From Actinomyces sp. oral taxon 414 (GTDB taxonomy: Bacteria; Actinomycetota; Actinomycetes; Actinomycetales; Actinomycetaceae): a stretch of DNA of 64,000 nucleotides. The stretch spans positions 372,001 through 436,000 of the forward strand of contig NZ_CP012590.1 of assembly GCF_001278845.1 (NCBI RefSeq). The letters run 5' to 3'. Shown here piece by piece: positions 18,270 to 26,954 of this stretch. The notes under the pieces are model-generated. The model did not search any database, had not been told where the DNA came from, and saw only the letters and a program-made list of their open reading frames with translations. The translations under genes were made by a program, and so were the position numbers. The stretch's first letter is position 1. The number at the start of each line of letters is the position of its first letter.

Positions 18270-19646
18270 ATGCCTCGGACCCCCGCAGCGCCGTCAAGCC
18301 GTTCGGGCGCCTGGGCATCAGTGCAGCGCACGGCCCTGTCCAAGGTCCTCGTCATGGGGGTGGCGGGCGTCTTCGGGCTCATCAATACCCGAATAATCAT
18401 CGGCCATTTCGGCACAGGAGCCTATGCCCAGAACGGGCTTCTGGCGACCTTCCCCTCCCTCATGCCCTTCACAGACCTGGGGATTGGGGCTGTGATTCTC
18501 AACACAGTTGCCGGCTCTGAGGACCTACCGCGGGACGCGGTCGTGAGGCGCACCCTAACAACCGCCGTGCGTGTGCTGCTCATCTCGTCCCTGGTCATCG
18601 CCACCACCGGCGTCGTCCTGGGTCTGCTGGGGGCGTGGCCGACCCTTCTGGGGGAGGACCTCATGGACGGCGGCGGGACCACGGCCACGCTCTGCCTGCT
18701 CGTGTACGCCGCCGCCCTGCCCCTGAGCGTGGGCCAGCGCGTCATCGTCGGCATGGGCCGCTCGGCCACCCAGGTCATCAGCACCGGCGTCGTCTCCCCG
18801 GCCCTGACCTGCATGCTGCTCATCGCAATCGTCACCCGCCTCGACGCCGGCAACGCCGTGCCGGTCATGTCCTACCTGGCCAACACCCTCGTCTCGCTCA
18901 TCTGCATCGTCGTCGCCTGGCGCGCCACCCGGCCCCTGCTGGCCGACGCCATGCGGGACGTGCCCCGGCTGCGGGCCGTGCGCGGGGTGAGGATTATCGA
19001 CACCGCCGGACCCCAGCTGGTCCAGTCCCTGGTCATCCCCATCGCCTTCCAGACCGACCGCCTCCTGCTGTCCCACCTGGGAGAGGACGGCTCCCTGGCG
19101 CAGTACAACCTGGCGGCGCAGCTGTTCAACCTGCTCACCCAGACCGTGGCCGTGACCGGGGTGGCCATGTGGCCCCACTTCGCCAAGGCCCGGGCCCGGG
19201 GGCGCATTGAATCGCCCTTCGCCGCCTCGGCGGCCTTCGCCGCCCTGGGCGGGGCCCTGGGACTGCTCCTGGCCCTCCTGGCGCCCTGGGCCGCGGGGGT
19301 CCTGTCCGACGGCGCCATCGTCCTGCCGGTGGCGCTGCTGGCGGCCAATGTCGTCAATGTCGTGATCGAGGCCGCCAAGCAGCCGCTGGGCATGTACATG
19401 ACCGACCCCGCGGGCCTGCGCTTCCAGATGCTGCCCGTGCTCGTCCTCGTCCCCATGAACCTGGCCCTGTCCTGGGCGCTCATCGAGCCCCTGGGCTCGG
19501 CCGGGCCCATTGTGGGATCGGTGCTCTCCGTGATCGTGTGCCAGATCATCCCCTACGGGCTGTGGGTGCGCCGCGACCTGCGCCGCCGCCGCGCCCGGGC
19601 CGGCGCGCCGGGCGGGGCCGGACCGAGCCCGGCCCCGTCGTCGTGA
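18270..19646 (+). CDS. Polysaccharide flippase (Wzx/MATE-like)
   Basis: 458 residues from ATG at 18270, preceded by ACAAGGAGG. The protein is almost all hydrophobic helix (about 12 predicted by eye) with short basic loops such as RATRPLLADAMRD. It opens with a helix rich in small residues and ends in a basic, Arg-rich tail. This is the profile of the oligosaccharide flippase superfamily, which moves lipid-linked repeat units across the membrane. It sits next to the initiating transferase (divergent) and the Wzz gene (convergent, 12 bp apart), fitting a Wzx/Wzy pathway. Confidence 0.9.
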   Translation: MPRTPAAPSSRSGAWASVQRTALSKVLVMGVAGVFGLINTRIIIGHFGTGAYAQNGLLATFPSLMPFTDLGIGAVILNTVAGSEDLPRDAVVRRTLTTAVRVLLISSLVIATTGVVLGLLGAWPTLLGEDLMDGGGTTATLCLLVYAAALPLSVGQRVIVGMGRSATQVISTGVVSPALTCMLLIAIVTRLDAGNAVPVMSYLANTLVSLICIVVAWRATRPLLADAMRDVPRLRAVRGVRIIDTAGPQLVQSLVIPIAFQTDRLLLSHLGEDGSLAQYNLAAQLFNLLTQTVAVTGVAMWPHFAKARARGRIESPFAASAAFAALGGALGLLLALLAPWAAGVLSDGAIVLPVALLAANVVNVVIEAAKQPLGMYMTDPAGLRFQMLPVLVLVPMNLALSWALIEPLGSAGPIVGSVLSVIVCQIIPYGLWVRRDLRRRRARAGAPGGAGPSPAPSS

Positions 19647-19658
19647 TCGCGCGATCGA

Positions 19659-20330
19659 TTAGCCGGGGTAATCGGGGTAGGAGGAGCCGGTCGGCCGCCA
19701 CGTCGTGGGGGGCGGATCGGCGGACTCCCGGTTCGCCTTGAGGCGGCCCAGGACGTAGAGGTAGGAGCACACGCCCGCGCCCACGCCCAGGCCGATGACC
19801 CCGCCGTAGAGCAGGTAGCGCGCCTTGGACGGGCCGGAGGGGGCGCTGGGCAGGGAGGCGGTGTCGACGTCGTTGAGGTTGAGGGCGGTCTCCTCCTGGA
19901 CCTTGACCGACAGATTGCCGACGACCTTGCCCAGCGCCTTGATCTCCGCCTGGGCGATCAGTTGCGCCTTCTCGGCGCTGGAGGCGTCCGCGCTCACCTT
20001 GATAATGAGGGTGTTCTCCGGGTTGGTCACCGCAATGGAGTGATTGATCTCATTGGGATCGATGCCGGTCATGGCGGCCACGTCGTCGAGGACGGGCTGA
20101 GAGGTGCCCAGCTCGACGAGGGTGGGCATGACGGCGGAGATGAGGGTCGAGGAGGAGGTCACGGACTGGGTACCGTCGCGGCCGGCCGCGACGAACGCGC
20201 TGGCCGTGGAGGTGAACACGGGCGGGGAGAAGGCGGCGATGGCGTACCCGGCGACCGCCCCCAGCACCAGGTGCGCGAGCAGAAGGTGCGTGAAGCGGCG
20301 CACGAGGACGAGGATCTCGTGTGGTTCCAA
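19659..20330 (-). CDS. Wzz-type chain-length/polysaccharide co-polymerase protein
   Basis: 223 residues from TTG at 20330, six bases after AGGAG. Two membrane helices (about 16-36 and 170-192) flank an extracytoplasmic domain with the Wzz hallmark of a short coiled segment (ISVTN-like NTLIIKVSADASSAEKAQLIAQ) and a Pro-rich stretch before helix 2 (SLPSAPSGPSKARY). The cytoplasmic tail is short and lacks a Walker kinase, so a tyrosine-kinase partner would have to be separate; none is seen here. It controls polymer length with Wzy. Confidence 0.9.
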   Translation of the reverse strand: MEPHEILVLVRRFTHLLLAHLVLGAVAGYAIAAFSPPVFTSTASAFVAAGRDGTQSVTSSSTLISAVMPTLVELGTSQPVLDDVAAMTGIDPNEINHSIAVTNPENTLIIKVSADASSAEKAQLIAQAEIKALGKVVGNLSVKVQEETALNLNDVDTASLPSAPSGPSKARYLLYGGVIGLGVGAGVCSYLYVLGRLKANRESADPPPTTWRPTGSSYPDYPG

Positions 20331-20518
20331 TGGCTGCTCCTAGCCTCGCGTCCTTGAATGGCCGTGTTCTTGAATCGGCCAAGCCAGAACAGTGATGCTA
20401 CCCGATGCGGTGGGTCTGCCCCGTATGGTGGGTGCGACCCCGCGGCCCGCCTCCGGGCGGCCGCCCCGCCCCATCCCGCCCGCCCGGGCGGATCCCAGTG
20501 GACCCAGTGGAGCCGACC

Positions 20519-21238
20519 GTGACCCAACCGACCATCCGAGACAATATCCGCGCCCTGGCCTCGGCGCAGAAGTCGAAGGCGGGAGCGCCCCTGTACTCGC
20601 GGATCGTCAACCGGCCCGTCGGGCGGGTGCTGGCCGCCGTCGCCCACCGGGCGCACCTGACCCCCGACCAGGTGACGCTCCTGTCGGCGGCCTGCACCCT
20701 GACGGGCATCGTGCTCCTGGCCGTCTGCCCGCTCACCCCCGCGGCCACCGCGGGCACCTCACTGCTGCTCATGCTCGGCTACGCCCTGGACTCCGCCGAC
20801 GGGCAGCTGGCCCGGCTGCGCCACGGCGGCTCGAAGGCGGGGGAGTGGCTCGACCACGTGGCCGACGCCGTCAAGCTCTCCACCCTGCACGGGGCGGTGG
20901 CGATCGGCCTGTTCCGCTCCGGGGCGCTGGCCGACCCGGCGTTGCTGCTCCTGCCCCTGGCCTACGGCGCCGTCCAGAATGTGCACTTCTTCACCTACAT
21001 CCTCACCTACCAGCTGCGCTACCACGGCGGCACGCCGCTGGCCAAGGACGAGTCGCGCCCCGGCCTGCTCAAGTCCGTGCTGTCGGTGCCCACCGACTAC
21101 GGGCTGCTGTGCCTGGTCCTGGCCCTGCGCTTCGCACCGACGCCCTTCCTGTGGGTCTACGGCCTCATGCTGGCCGGGCACGCCGCCTACCTGCTGGCCG
21201 CGCTGCCCAAGTGGTACCTGGAGATGCGCCGGCTGTGA
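20519..21238 (+). CDS. CDP-alcohol phosphatidyltransferase family protein
   Basis: 239 residues from GTG at 20519, with a modest GTGGAG upstream; a GTG at 20498 is an alternative. The family motif is complete, D-x2-D-G-x2-A-R-x8-G-x3-D-x3-D, seen as DSADGQLAR followed by GEWLDHVAD (about residues 90-116). Five or six membrane helices follow. Enzymes of this fold join a CDP-activated alcohol to another alcohol at the membrane. Its place between Wzz and glycosyltransferases, with a TagD-like CTP enzyme in the same cluster, points to polymer or lipid-anchor decoration rather than ordinary phospholipid synthesis (inference). Confidence 0.88.
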   Translation: MTQPTIRDNIRALASAQKSKAGAPLYSRIVNRPVGRVLAAVAHRAHLTPDQVTLLSAACTLTGIVLLAVCPLTPAATAGTSLLLMLGYALDSADGQLARLRHGGSKAGEWLDHVADAVKLSTLHGAVAIGLFRSGALADPALLLLPLAYGAVQNVHFFTYILTYQLRYHGGTPLAKDESRPGLLKSVLSVPTDYGLLCLVLALRFAPTPFLWVYGLMLAGHAAYLLAALPKWYLEMRRL

Positions 21239-21255
21239 GGGCGCCGACCGGCGAG

Positions 21256-22488
21256 TTATCCACAGGATGTGCCGTTTCCGCCGGTTTCGCGTGACTTTTC
21301 CGCCGGTTTCGCGGGTCGTTTCCGCCGGTTTCGCGGCAGGACGGCGCGGACGGCGCGGACGAACTCCGCCCGGTAGCGCCCGGGGGAGAAGCGCTCCAGC
21401 GCCTCGGCCCGCCCGGCCGCGCCCACGGCCCGGGCCGCGGCCGGATCGGCGGCGAGGCCGGCCACAGCCCGGGCCAGGGCGACGGCGTCGCCCGGGGGCA
21501 CGAGGCGGCCCGTGCGCGGGGCGCCGGAGAGCACCTCGCCCAGCCCCAGGCCGTCGCAGGCCACCACCGGCCGCCCGGCGAGCATGCCCTCGACCGCGGC
21601 ATTGCCGAAGGATTCCCCGAAGGAGGGCGCCAGGACGACGTCGGCCGCCTCCAACAGGGGGCGGGTGGGGCTGACGTAGCCGTGGAAGACCACCGCCCCG
21701 GCCAGGTCGGGCCGCCCCGCCCGCTCGCGCAACTCGGCCTCGAACCACTCGTAGCCGGGGAAGACCGAACCGCACACGTCCAGGCGCACGTCCGCGCCGT
21801 CGGCCCGCAACCGCGCCACCGCCTCCAGGGCCACCATGGTGCCCTTGCGCGGGGACAGGCGCCCCACCACCACGCAGCGCAGCGCATCGGTCGCGGCGCG
21901 CTCGCGCATGGGGGCCGGCGCCCCGGCGTCGGGCACGCCGTTGGGCACCACGACTATGCGCCCGGCCAGGGCGGGCAGCGCCGCCGTGAGCACCCGGGCG
22001 GTGGCCCGCGAATTGGCCACCACGGCGCGCGCCCCCAGCAGCGGGGCGGCCAGGGCCGTCTGGATGGGGCGGGAGCGCTGGGCTTCGGCCTCGTGGCAGT
22101 AGACGACGACGTCGACGCCCGCCAGGCGCCCGGCCGCCACCCACCACGGCAGGGTGAGGGTGTTGACCACCAGCACATCGGGGCGGGCGCGGCGCAGCAG
22201 GCCGACGGAGGCGGCCACCGCCGGCCCCAGGCCCGCGGCGAAGGGGACGATCCCGCGCCCGGAGAGCGCCGAGGCGCGCAGGACGGGGAAGGGGAGCACC
22301 CGCGTGCCCGCCCCCGCCCGCCGCAGCCGCCCGTGCAGGGGACCGGCCTCGGGCATGACCACGCGCACCGCGGCGCCGGCCCCCCTCAGGGCGCGCACCG
22401 CCTCCACGAGCTGGAGGTCGGAGCCGTAGAGGTCGGCGGCCGGGTGGGCGATGAGGATCCGCTCGCCGCTCATGACGTCCGCGCTCAT
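21256..22488 (-). CDS. GT4-family glycosyltransferase with repeat-derived tail
   Basis: 410 residues from ATG at 22488, overlapping the preceding gene's stop (ATGA); ATG at 22473 is also possible. This is a GT-B fold: an N-terminal half with LIAHPAADLYGSD, and a C-terminal half with VGRLSPRKG and the nucleotide-sugar motif PSFGESFGNAAVEGM (E-x7-E type). It adds a sugar from an NDP donor to the growing repeat unit at the cytoplasmic face. The last 25 or so residues (RNRRKRPAKPAEKSRETGGN) are encoded by the 22-bp iterated repeat at 21266-21336, so the native end was probably replaced or extended by the repeat. Confidence 0.92.
   Translation of the reverse strand: MSADVMSGERILIAHPAADLYGSDLQLVEAVRALRGAGAAVRVVMPEAGPLHGRLRRAGAGTRVLPFPVLRASALSGRGIVPFAAGLGPAVAASVGLLRRARPDVLVVNTLTLPWWVAAGRLAGVDVVVYCHEAEAQRSRPIQTALAAPLLGARAVVANSRATARVLTAALPALAGRIVVVPNGVPDAGAPAPMRERAATDALRCVVVGRLSPRKGTMVALEAVARLRADGADVRLDVCGSVFPGYEWFEAELRERAGRPDLAGAVVFHGYVSPTRPLLEAADVVLAPSFGESFGNAAVEGMLAGRPVVACDGLGLGEVLSGAPRTGRLVPPGDAVALARAVAGLAADPAAARAVGAAGRAEALERFSPGRYRAEFVRAVRAVLPRNRRKRPAKPAEKSRETGGNGTSCG
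21266..21336 (-). repeat. Three-copy 22-bp iterated repeat, second locus
   Basis: Three copies of TTTCCGCCGGTTTCGCG on the plus strand are the reverse complement of the block at 2003-2071, including the flanking GCACAT. Here it overlaps the 3' end of a glycosyltransferase gene and is translated as its tail. In both loci the motif has the same orientation relative to the gene it follows. Confidence 0.9.
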
Positions 22489-23654
22489 GACGGCGCGATC
22501 CCGGTCCGGCGCCCGCTGGGGCGCTCGCGGCGCGGCCCGCTGGCGGCCAGGTCGCGGCACAGCGCCTCGTAGCGGTCGGCGACCTCGTCCCAGTCGTACA
22601 GGGCGGCCCGCTGGCGCGAGAGCTCCCCGCGCGCCGCCTGGGCCGCCGGGTCGGCCTCGGCGGAGGCGACGAGGCGGGTCACGTCGTCGGCCCCCCTCCA
22701 GTAGCGGCCGGCGTCGCCCAGGACCTCCCGGTTGAAGGAGACGTCGAAGGCGTCGACGGCGGCCCCCGCGCCGATGGCCCGCAGCAGGGAGGGGTTCGTG
22801 CCGCCCACGGAGTGACCGTGGTAGTAGACCAGGGCCCCGGCGTAGAGCTGGTCGAGCAGCTCCTGGTCCCAGATGCCCCCCGGCAGGCGGACGCGCTCGT
22901 CGGCCAGGGAGGTGATGCGCTCGGTGTAGGCGTCGGAGTAGGGGGCGGAGCCCACGACGACCAGTGGAAGGGCGGCGTCGGAGCGCACGTAGCCCTCGAC
23001 GACGACGTCGACGTGGTTCTCCGGTTCGAAGCGGGCCACCACCAGGTGGAAGCCCCCGGGGCGCAGGTCCAGCTCGCCCAGGCGCTCGGTGCCGGCGTCG
23101 GCGATCGGGGCGCCGTAGGCGATGAGGGTGGTGGGCGCCTTGAACTCCTGGGCGTAGTAGTCGGCGATGCCCTGGGCGTCGGCGATAATGGCGTCGGACA
23201 GGCGCACGGCGGCGGCCTCGGCGGCCCGGTAGTAGCGCCGCCCCGCCGGCCCCCACTTGCCGCGGCGCCACTCCAGACCGTCCACGTGGGTGGCCACCGG
23301 GATCCGCGCCGCGCGCAGGGCGGGCAGGAAGGGCGCGTTGGCGGCGTTGAAGACAATGGCGACGTCGGGGTGGACGCGGCGCAGCAGGTGGCCCACGGAC
23401 AGGGCCGTGTGGGACAGCGTCTCCAGGGAGCGGCGCTTGAGGGCCGGCAGCTCGACCACCCGCATGCCCAGGTGGCGCGGCGGCAGGGGCGTGGAGGGGT
23501 CGGGGTTGCGCGAGTAGACCAGGACCCTGTGTCCGCGCGCGGCCAGGCGCCGGCCCACCTCTTCGACGGCCGTTTCGAAGCCCCCATAGTGAGCGGGCAC
23601 ACCACGTGTGCCAAGCATCACAATTCTCAGTCGAGAGGGGTCGGGCGGGGTCAT
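22485..23654 (-). CDS. DUF1972/GT4 glycosyltransferase (rhamnosyltransferase-like)
   Basis: 389 residues from ATG at 23654 with GCAGGAGG upstream. The N-terminus has the DUF1972 signature MLGTRGVPAHYGGFET. Later come HVDGLEWRRGKWG, the donor-site region VARFEPENHVD and SVGGTNPSLLRA. Members of this family transfer rhamnose or galactose-type residues in exopolysaccharide assembly. It is coupled to the second GT4 gene by an ATGA overlap. The 168-bp divergent region to the plus-strand gene at 23823 is unusually A/T-containing (GATAGTATGTATCC near 23721) and probably holds promoters for both directions. Confidence 0.92.
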   Translation of the reverse strand: MTPPDPSRLRIVMLGTRGVPAHYGGFETAVEEVGRRLAARGHRVLVYSRNPDPSTPLPPRHLGMRVVELPALKRRSLETLSHTALSVGHLLRRVHPDVAIVFNAANAPFLPALRAARIPVATHVDGLEWRRGKWGPAGRRYYRAAEAAAVRLSDAIIADAQGIADYYAQEFKAPTTLIAYGAPIADAGTERLGELDLRPGGFHLVVARFEPENHVDVVVEGYVRSDAALPLVVVGSAPYSDAYTERITSLADERVRLPGGIWDQELLDQLYAGALVYYHGHSVGGTNPSLLRAIGAGAAVDAFDVSFNREVLGDAGRYWRGADDVTRLVASAEADPAAQAARGELSRQRAALYDWDEVADRYEALCRDLAASGPRRERPSGRRTGIAPS

Positions 23655-23822
23655 AAGCAGCCTCCTGCATGGGAAAGACGGGCTAAGAACGGGGATTCGA
23701 GCGGAGCGATCCTCACCCGATAGTATGTATCCCATCCGTCCATCGTATGAATGCCCTCCGCCGGATGGCGCATACTCGGACCATTCACCCACCCTAACCT
23801 CCCTACCCCGTCTGGAGAGCAC

Positions 23823-26162
23823 GTGAAGCCGTCACGTCGTCGCCGCGGACTCCTGTCCGCGATCGCAGTCCTTCCCCTTGTCGCGGTGGCCTGGCTCGGC
23901 GTCGCCCCCGCGGCCGCCGATCCCGCCCCCGCGCCCGCGCCCGCGGACGCCGCCCCCGCCGAGCGCCCCGCCACCTCCTACTCCGCAGACCCGCTGCCCA
24001 CGGCCCAGATCAATGGCGTCGTGTGGGACCAGCTCGTCGTCGGGGACGTGGTGTACGCCACCGGCCAGTTCACCCAGGCCCGCCCCGCGGGCGCGGCCGC
24101 CGGCCAGCAGGAGACGCCCCGCTCCAACATCCTGGCCTACACCCTGAGCACCGGTGAGCTCATCGAGGGCTTCGCCCCCGTCCTCAACGGCCCCGGCCGC
24201 TCCCTGGCGCTGTCCGATGACGGGCGCACCCTCTACGTCGCGGGCGGCTTCAACCAGGTCGACGGCAAGTGGCACAACAACCTCGCCGCCTTCGACCTGA
24301 GCAAGGGCGGCGCGCTCATCGACTCCTTCAAGCCCGTCTTCAACACCACCGTGTCCACGATCGACGTCGTCGGCAGCACCGTGTACGCGGGCGGCTACTT
24401 CAAGAGCGTCAACGGCCAGCCCCGCCTGGGCCTGGCCGCCGTCGACGCCGCCACCGGGGCCACCCTGGACTGGACCGCCTCCATTAGCGGGATCAATGCG
24501 CAGGTCTACGGCCTGCGGGTGTCGCCCGACGGCACCAAGGTCGTCGTCGGCGGCTCCTTCCAGGCCATTAACGGCTCCTCCGACCCGGGCTACGGCCTGG
24601 CCCTGCTCGACGCCACCACCGCCCAGCTCCTGCCCACCCCGGTCAACTCCCTGATCCGCAACGCCGGACGGCGGGGCGCCATCTACGACGTCGCCGTCGA
24701 CGACAACGGCTTCTACGGGACCGGCTACTCCATGTCCGTGAGGGAGGCCAATATCGAGGGGGCCTTCAAGGCCGACTGGAACGGCCAGCTCGTCTGGCTC
24801 GAGCCGTGCCACGGCGACACCTACTCCGTCTACCCCACCGCCTCCGAGGTCTACGTCACCAACCACGCCCACTCCTGCCAGACCATCGGCGGCTTCGCCG
24901 ACACCAGGCTCCCCTCGGGCTTCCTGGACTACAAGGCCGGCCTGGCCCTGACCAACTCGCCCGACGTCACCATTGGCACCCAGGGCACCGACGGCTACTA
25001 CGACTGGTCGGGCTACAAGAGCCCCGACATCCTCGACTGGTACCCCAACCTGGGCCTGGGCACCTTCACGGGCCAGTACCAGGCCGCGTGGGACGTGACC
25101 GCCACCCAGGACTACCTCCTGCTCGCCGGTGAGTTCATCAGCGCCGACGGCAAGCCCCAGCAGGGCCTCGTGCGCTACCCGCGCCGCGGCGCCACCGCCA
25201 CCCACGTGCCCGAGGGCACCGGGGCCGACCTGGGGGCCACGATCAAGGCCGATGGGCCGGGCACCGTCACCGCCTCCTTCAACCCCACCTGGGACCGTGA
25301 CGACTCGACCCTGACCTACAGCCTCTACCGCGACGACGAGACCAAGCCGGCCGCCTCCACCGCCGTCTCCGACCGCTACTGGAGCCGCAGCCCGCACACT
25401 GTCCAGGACACCAAGGCCCCCGGCGGCGAGCACAGCTACCGGCTCGTCGTCAGCGACGCGGGCGGCAACACCATCTCCACCGACCCGGTGACGCTCACCG
25501 TGGAGCCGGGCCCCGACGCCCCCGCGGCCGTCCAGGCCTCCGACGCCTTCGACCGCACCGTGCAGAACGGCTGGGGCAGCGCCGACAAGGGCGGCGCCTG
25601 GACCACCACCGACGGGGCCCCGGTCTCCGTCGCCGACGGCGCGGGCATTGTGCCCCTCGACCACGTCGGCTGGACGACCGCGGCCACGCTCAAGGACTTC
25701 TCCGCCCCGCAGGCGCAGGTCTCCACGACCTTCACCCTGAGCGAGACGCCCAGCGAGCGCGGCGTCTACACCACCGTCATCCCCCGCCGCACCGACTCGG
25801 GCTACTACGGGGTCAAGGTCGTCGCCGACAAATCGGGGGTCACCGCCTTCCTCATCGCCGTCGACGGCAAGACCGAGACCAACCTGACCAGCACCCGCCT
25901 CCCCGACAGCTGGAGCGCGGGCACCCCGATCCACGTCGTCGTCTCCGCCACCGGCTCGGGCACCACGAGCCTGAGCGCCACGGTGTGGACCGGCGACGGG
26001 GCGGCCCCGCAGACCCCGACGGTCACCGCCGAGGACTCCACCGCCTCCCTCCAGGGCAACGGCTCGGTCGGCCTCCAGTCCTACCTGTCCACGTCCTCGA
26101 CCTCGGTGACCGGTCAGCTGCGAGTCGACGAGTTCAGCGCCACCAGCAACCCGGCCAAGTGA
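23823..26162 (+). CDS. Secreted beta-propeller/FN3/lectin-like surface protein
   Basis: 779 residues from GTG at 23823 (GGAGAG seven bases upstream). A Sec signal peptide (basic RRRR, hydrophobic AIAVLPLVAVAWLG, cleavage near APAAADP) opens the protein. An Ala/Pro linker leads to delta-60/DUF5122-type propeller blades with repeated VYAGGxF and LYVAGGFNQVDG units (residues about 60-470). An FN3-like domain (about 480-570) and a C-terminal jelly-roll segment (DAFDRTVQNGWGSADKGG) follow. No sorting signal is seen. Similar proteins occur in actinobacterial exopolysaccharide clusters, where they may bind or organise the glycan; the function is not established. The lipoprotein gene follows 8 bp later, so they are likely co-expressed. 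Confidence 0.85.
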   Translation: MKPSRRRRGLLSAIAVLPLVAVAWLGVAPAAADPAPAPAPADAAPAERPATSYSADPLPTAQINGVVWDQLVVGDVVYATGQFTQARPAGAAAGQQETPRSNILAYTLSTGELIEGFAPVLNGPGRSLALSDDGRTLYVAGGFNQVDGKWHNNLAAFDLSKGGALIDSFKPVFNTTVSTIDVVGSTVYAGGYFKSVNGQPRLGLAAVDAATGATLDWTASISGINAQVYGLRVSPDGTKVVVGGSFQAINGSSDPGYGLALLDATTAQLLPTPVNSLIRNAGRRGAIYDVAVDDNGFYGTGYSMSVREANIEGAFKADWNGQLVWLEPCHGDTYSVYPTASEVYVTNHAHSCQTIGGFADTRLPSGFLDYKAGLALTNSPDVTIGTQGTDGYYDWSGYKSPDILDWYPNLGLGTFTGQYQAAWDVTATQDYLLLAGEFISADGKPQQGLVRYPRRGATATHVPEGTGADLGATIKADGPGTVTASFNPTWDRDDSTLTYSLYRDDETKPAASTAVSDRYWSRSPHTVQDTKAPGGEHSYRLVVSDAGGNTISTDPVTLTVEPGPDAPAAVQASDAFDRTVQNGWGSADKGGAWTTTDGAPVSVADGAGIVPLDHVGWTTAATLKDFSAPQAQVSTTFTLSETPSERGVYTTVIPRRTDSGYYGVKVVADKSGVTAFLIAVDGKTETNLTSTRLPDSWSAGTPIHVVVSATGSGTTSLSATVWTGDGAAPQTPTVTAEDSTASLQGNGSVGLQSYLSTSSTSVTGQLRVDEFSATSNPAK

Positions 26163-26170
26163 GGGATCGG

Positions 26171-26857
26171 ATGATGAGTCCCACCCGGTTCCGACGCGGC
26201 TGCGCCGCCGTTCTCCTGGCCGCCTCCCTGGCCCTCCTGGGCGCCTGCAGCAGCAGCGGCCACGGGGGCGGGGCGTCCGGGGCGTCCGGGGCGTCCGCCG
26301 GCTCGACGGCGTCGACGGCGGCCTCCGCCGCCGCGAGATCGTCCTCGGCCCCGGGGGGCGCGCCCTCCGCCGCGGCCCCGGGGACCGCGCCCTCCGGGGC
26401 GCCGTCCGGCGGCTCCGCCGCCCCGACCCCGGACGGGCAGCCGGGCGAGCCCGGCTACACCCAGCCCGAGGCCGACCCGGTCCCCCTGGAGTCGCCGGCG
26501 AGCGTGGCCGACGCCCAGGTCAAGCTCGCGGTCGAGGCGGTCAATGTCGAGGCGACCGTGCCCGGCGAGGTCTCTGGCCCCGCCGTGCGCGTGAAGGTCA
26601 CCGCCACCGCCGGCTCGACGGCCCTCGACCTGTCGGGGGCGAGTGTGACCGTCACCTACGGCCAGGACTCCGCCCCGGCCGTCATGCTCACCAGCGACGA
26701 GCAGAGCCAGACCCTGCCCGACTCGGTGGCGGCCGGGGGCGAGGCGACCGGCGTCTACGACTTCGCCGTGCCCGAGGGGGCTCGCGACCAGGTCGTGGTG
26801 CGGGTCTACCTCAACTCCCAGGAGCCCGTCGCCGTCTTCAGCGGGGCGGTGTCCTGA
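26171..26857 (+). CDS. Lipoprotein with Ser/Ala/Gly-rich stalk
   Basis: 228 residues from ATG at 26171; a second ATG follows immediately, with GAGGGAT upstream. The lipobox LALLGAC places the lipidated Cys at about residue 26. A 75-residue Ser/Gly/Ala/Pro stalk (GASGASGASAG) precedes a folded C-terminal domain of about 125 residues rich in beta strands (VNVEATVPGEVSGPAVRVKV), resembling DUF4352-type immunoglobulin-like domains. It should sit on the outer face of the membrane. Genomic position suggests a role with the secreted propeller protein or Wzy. A strong hairpin follows the gene. Confidence 0.85.
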   Translation: MMSPTRFRRGCAAVLLAASLALLGACSSSGHGGGASGASGASAGSTASTAASAAARSSSAPGGAPSAAAPGTAPSGAPSGGSAAPTPDGQPGEPGYTQPEADPVPLESPASVADAQVKLAVEAVNVEATVPGEVSGPAVRVKVTATAGSTALDLSGASVTVTYGQDSAPAVMLTSDEQSQTLPDSVAAGGEATGVYDFAVPEGARDQVVVRVYLNSQEPVAVFSGAVS

Positions 26858-26865
26858 CGACGGAT

Positions 26866-26893
26866 CCCGAGGGGGCCGCCTGGCCCCCTCGGG
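26866..26893 (+). terminator. 12-bp GC hairpin after the lipoprotein gene
   Basis: CCCGAGGGGGCC (26866-26877) pairs perfectly with GGCCCCCTCGGG (26882-26893) around a GCCT loop, nine bases after the stop. There is no T-run, as is common in high-GC actinobacteria, so it could stop or attenuate transcription or stabilise the 3' end. Confidence 0.7.
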
Positions 26894-26954
26894 TCCGCCG
26901 CCGCCGCGGGCCGGCAGCGGGGCGAGGGCCGCATCGGGAGGAGGGGAACGGACG

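Noticed and set aside
20370..20399. Promoter (TTGAAT, 18 bp, GATGCT) for the CDP-alcohol phosphotransferase
   Set aside because: The -10 match is poor and similar matches occur by chance; not strong enough to list as a feature.
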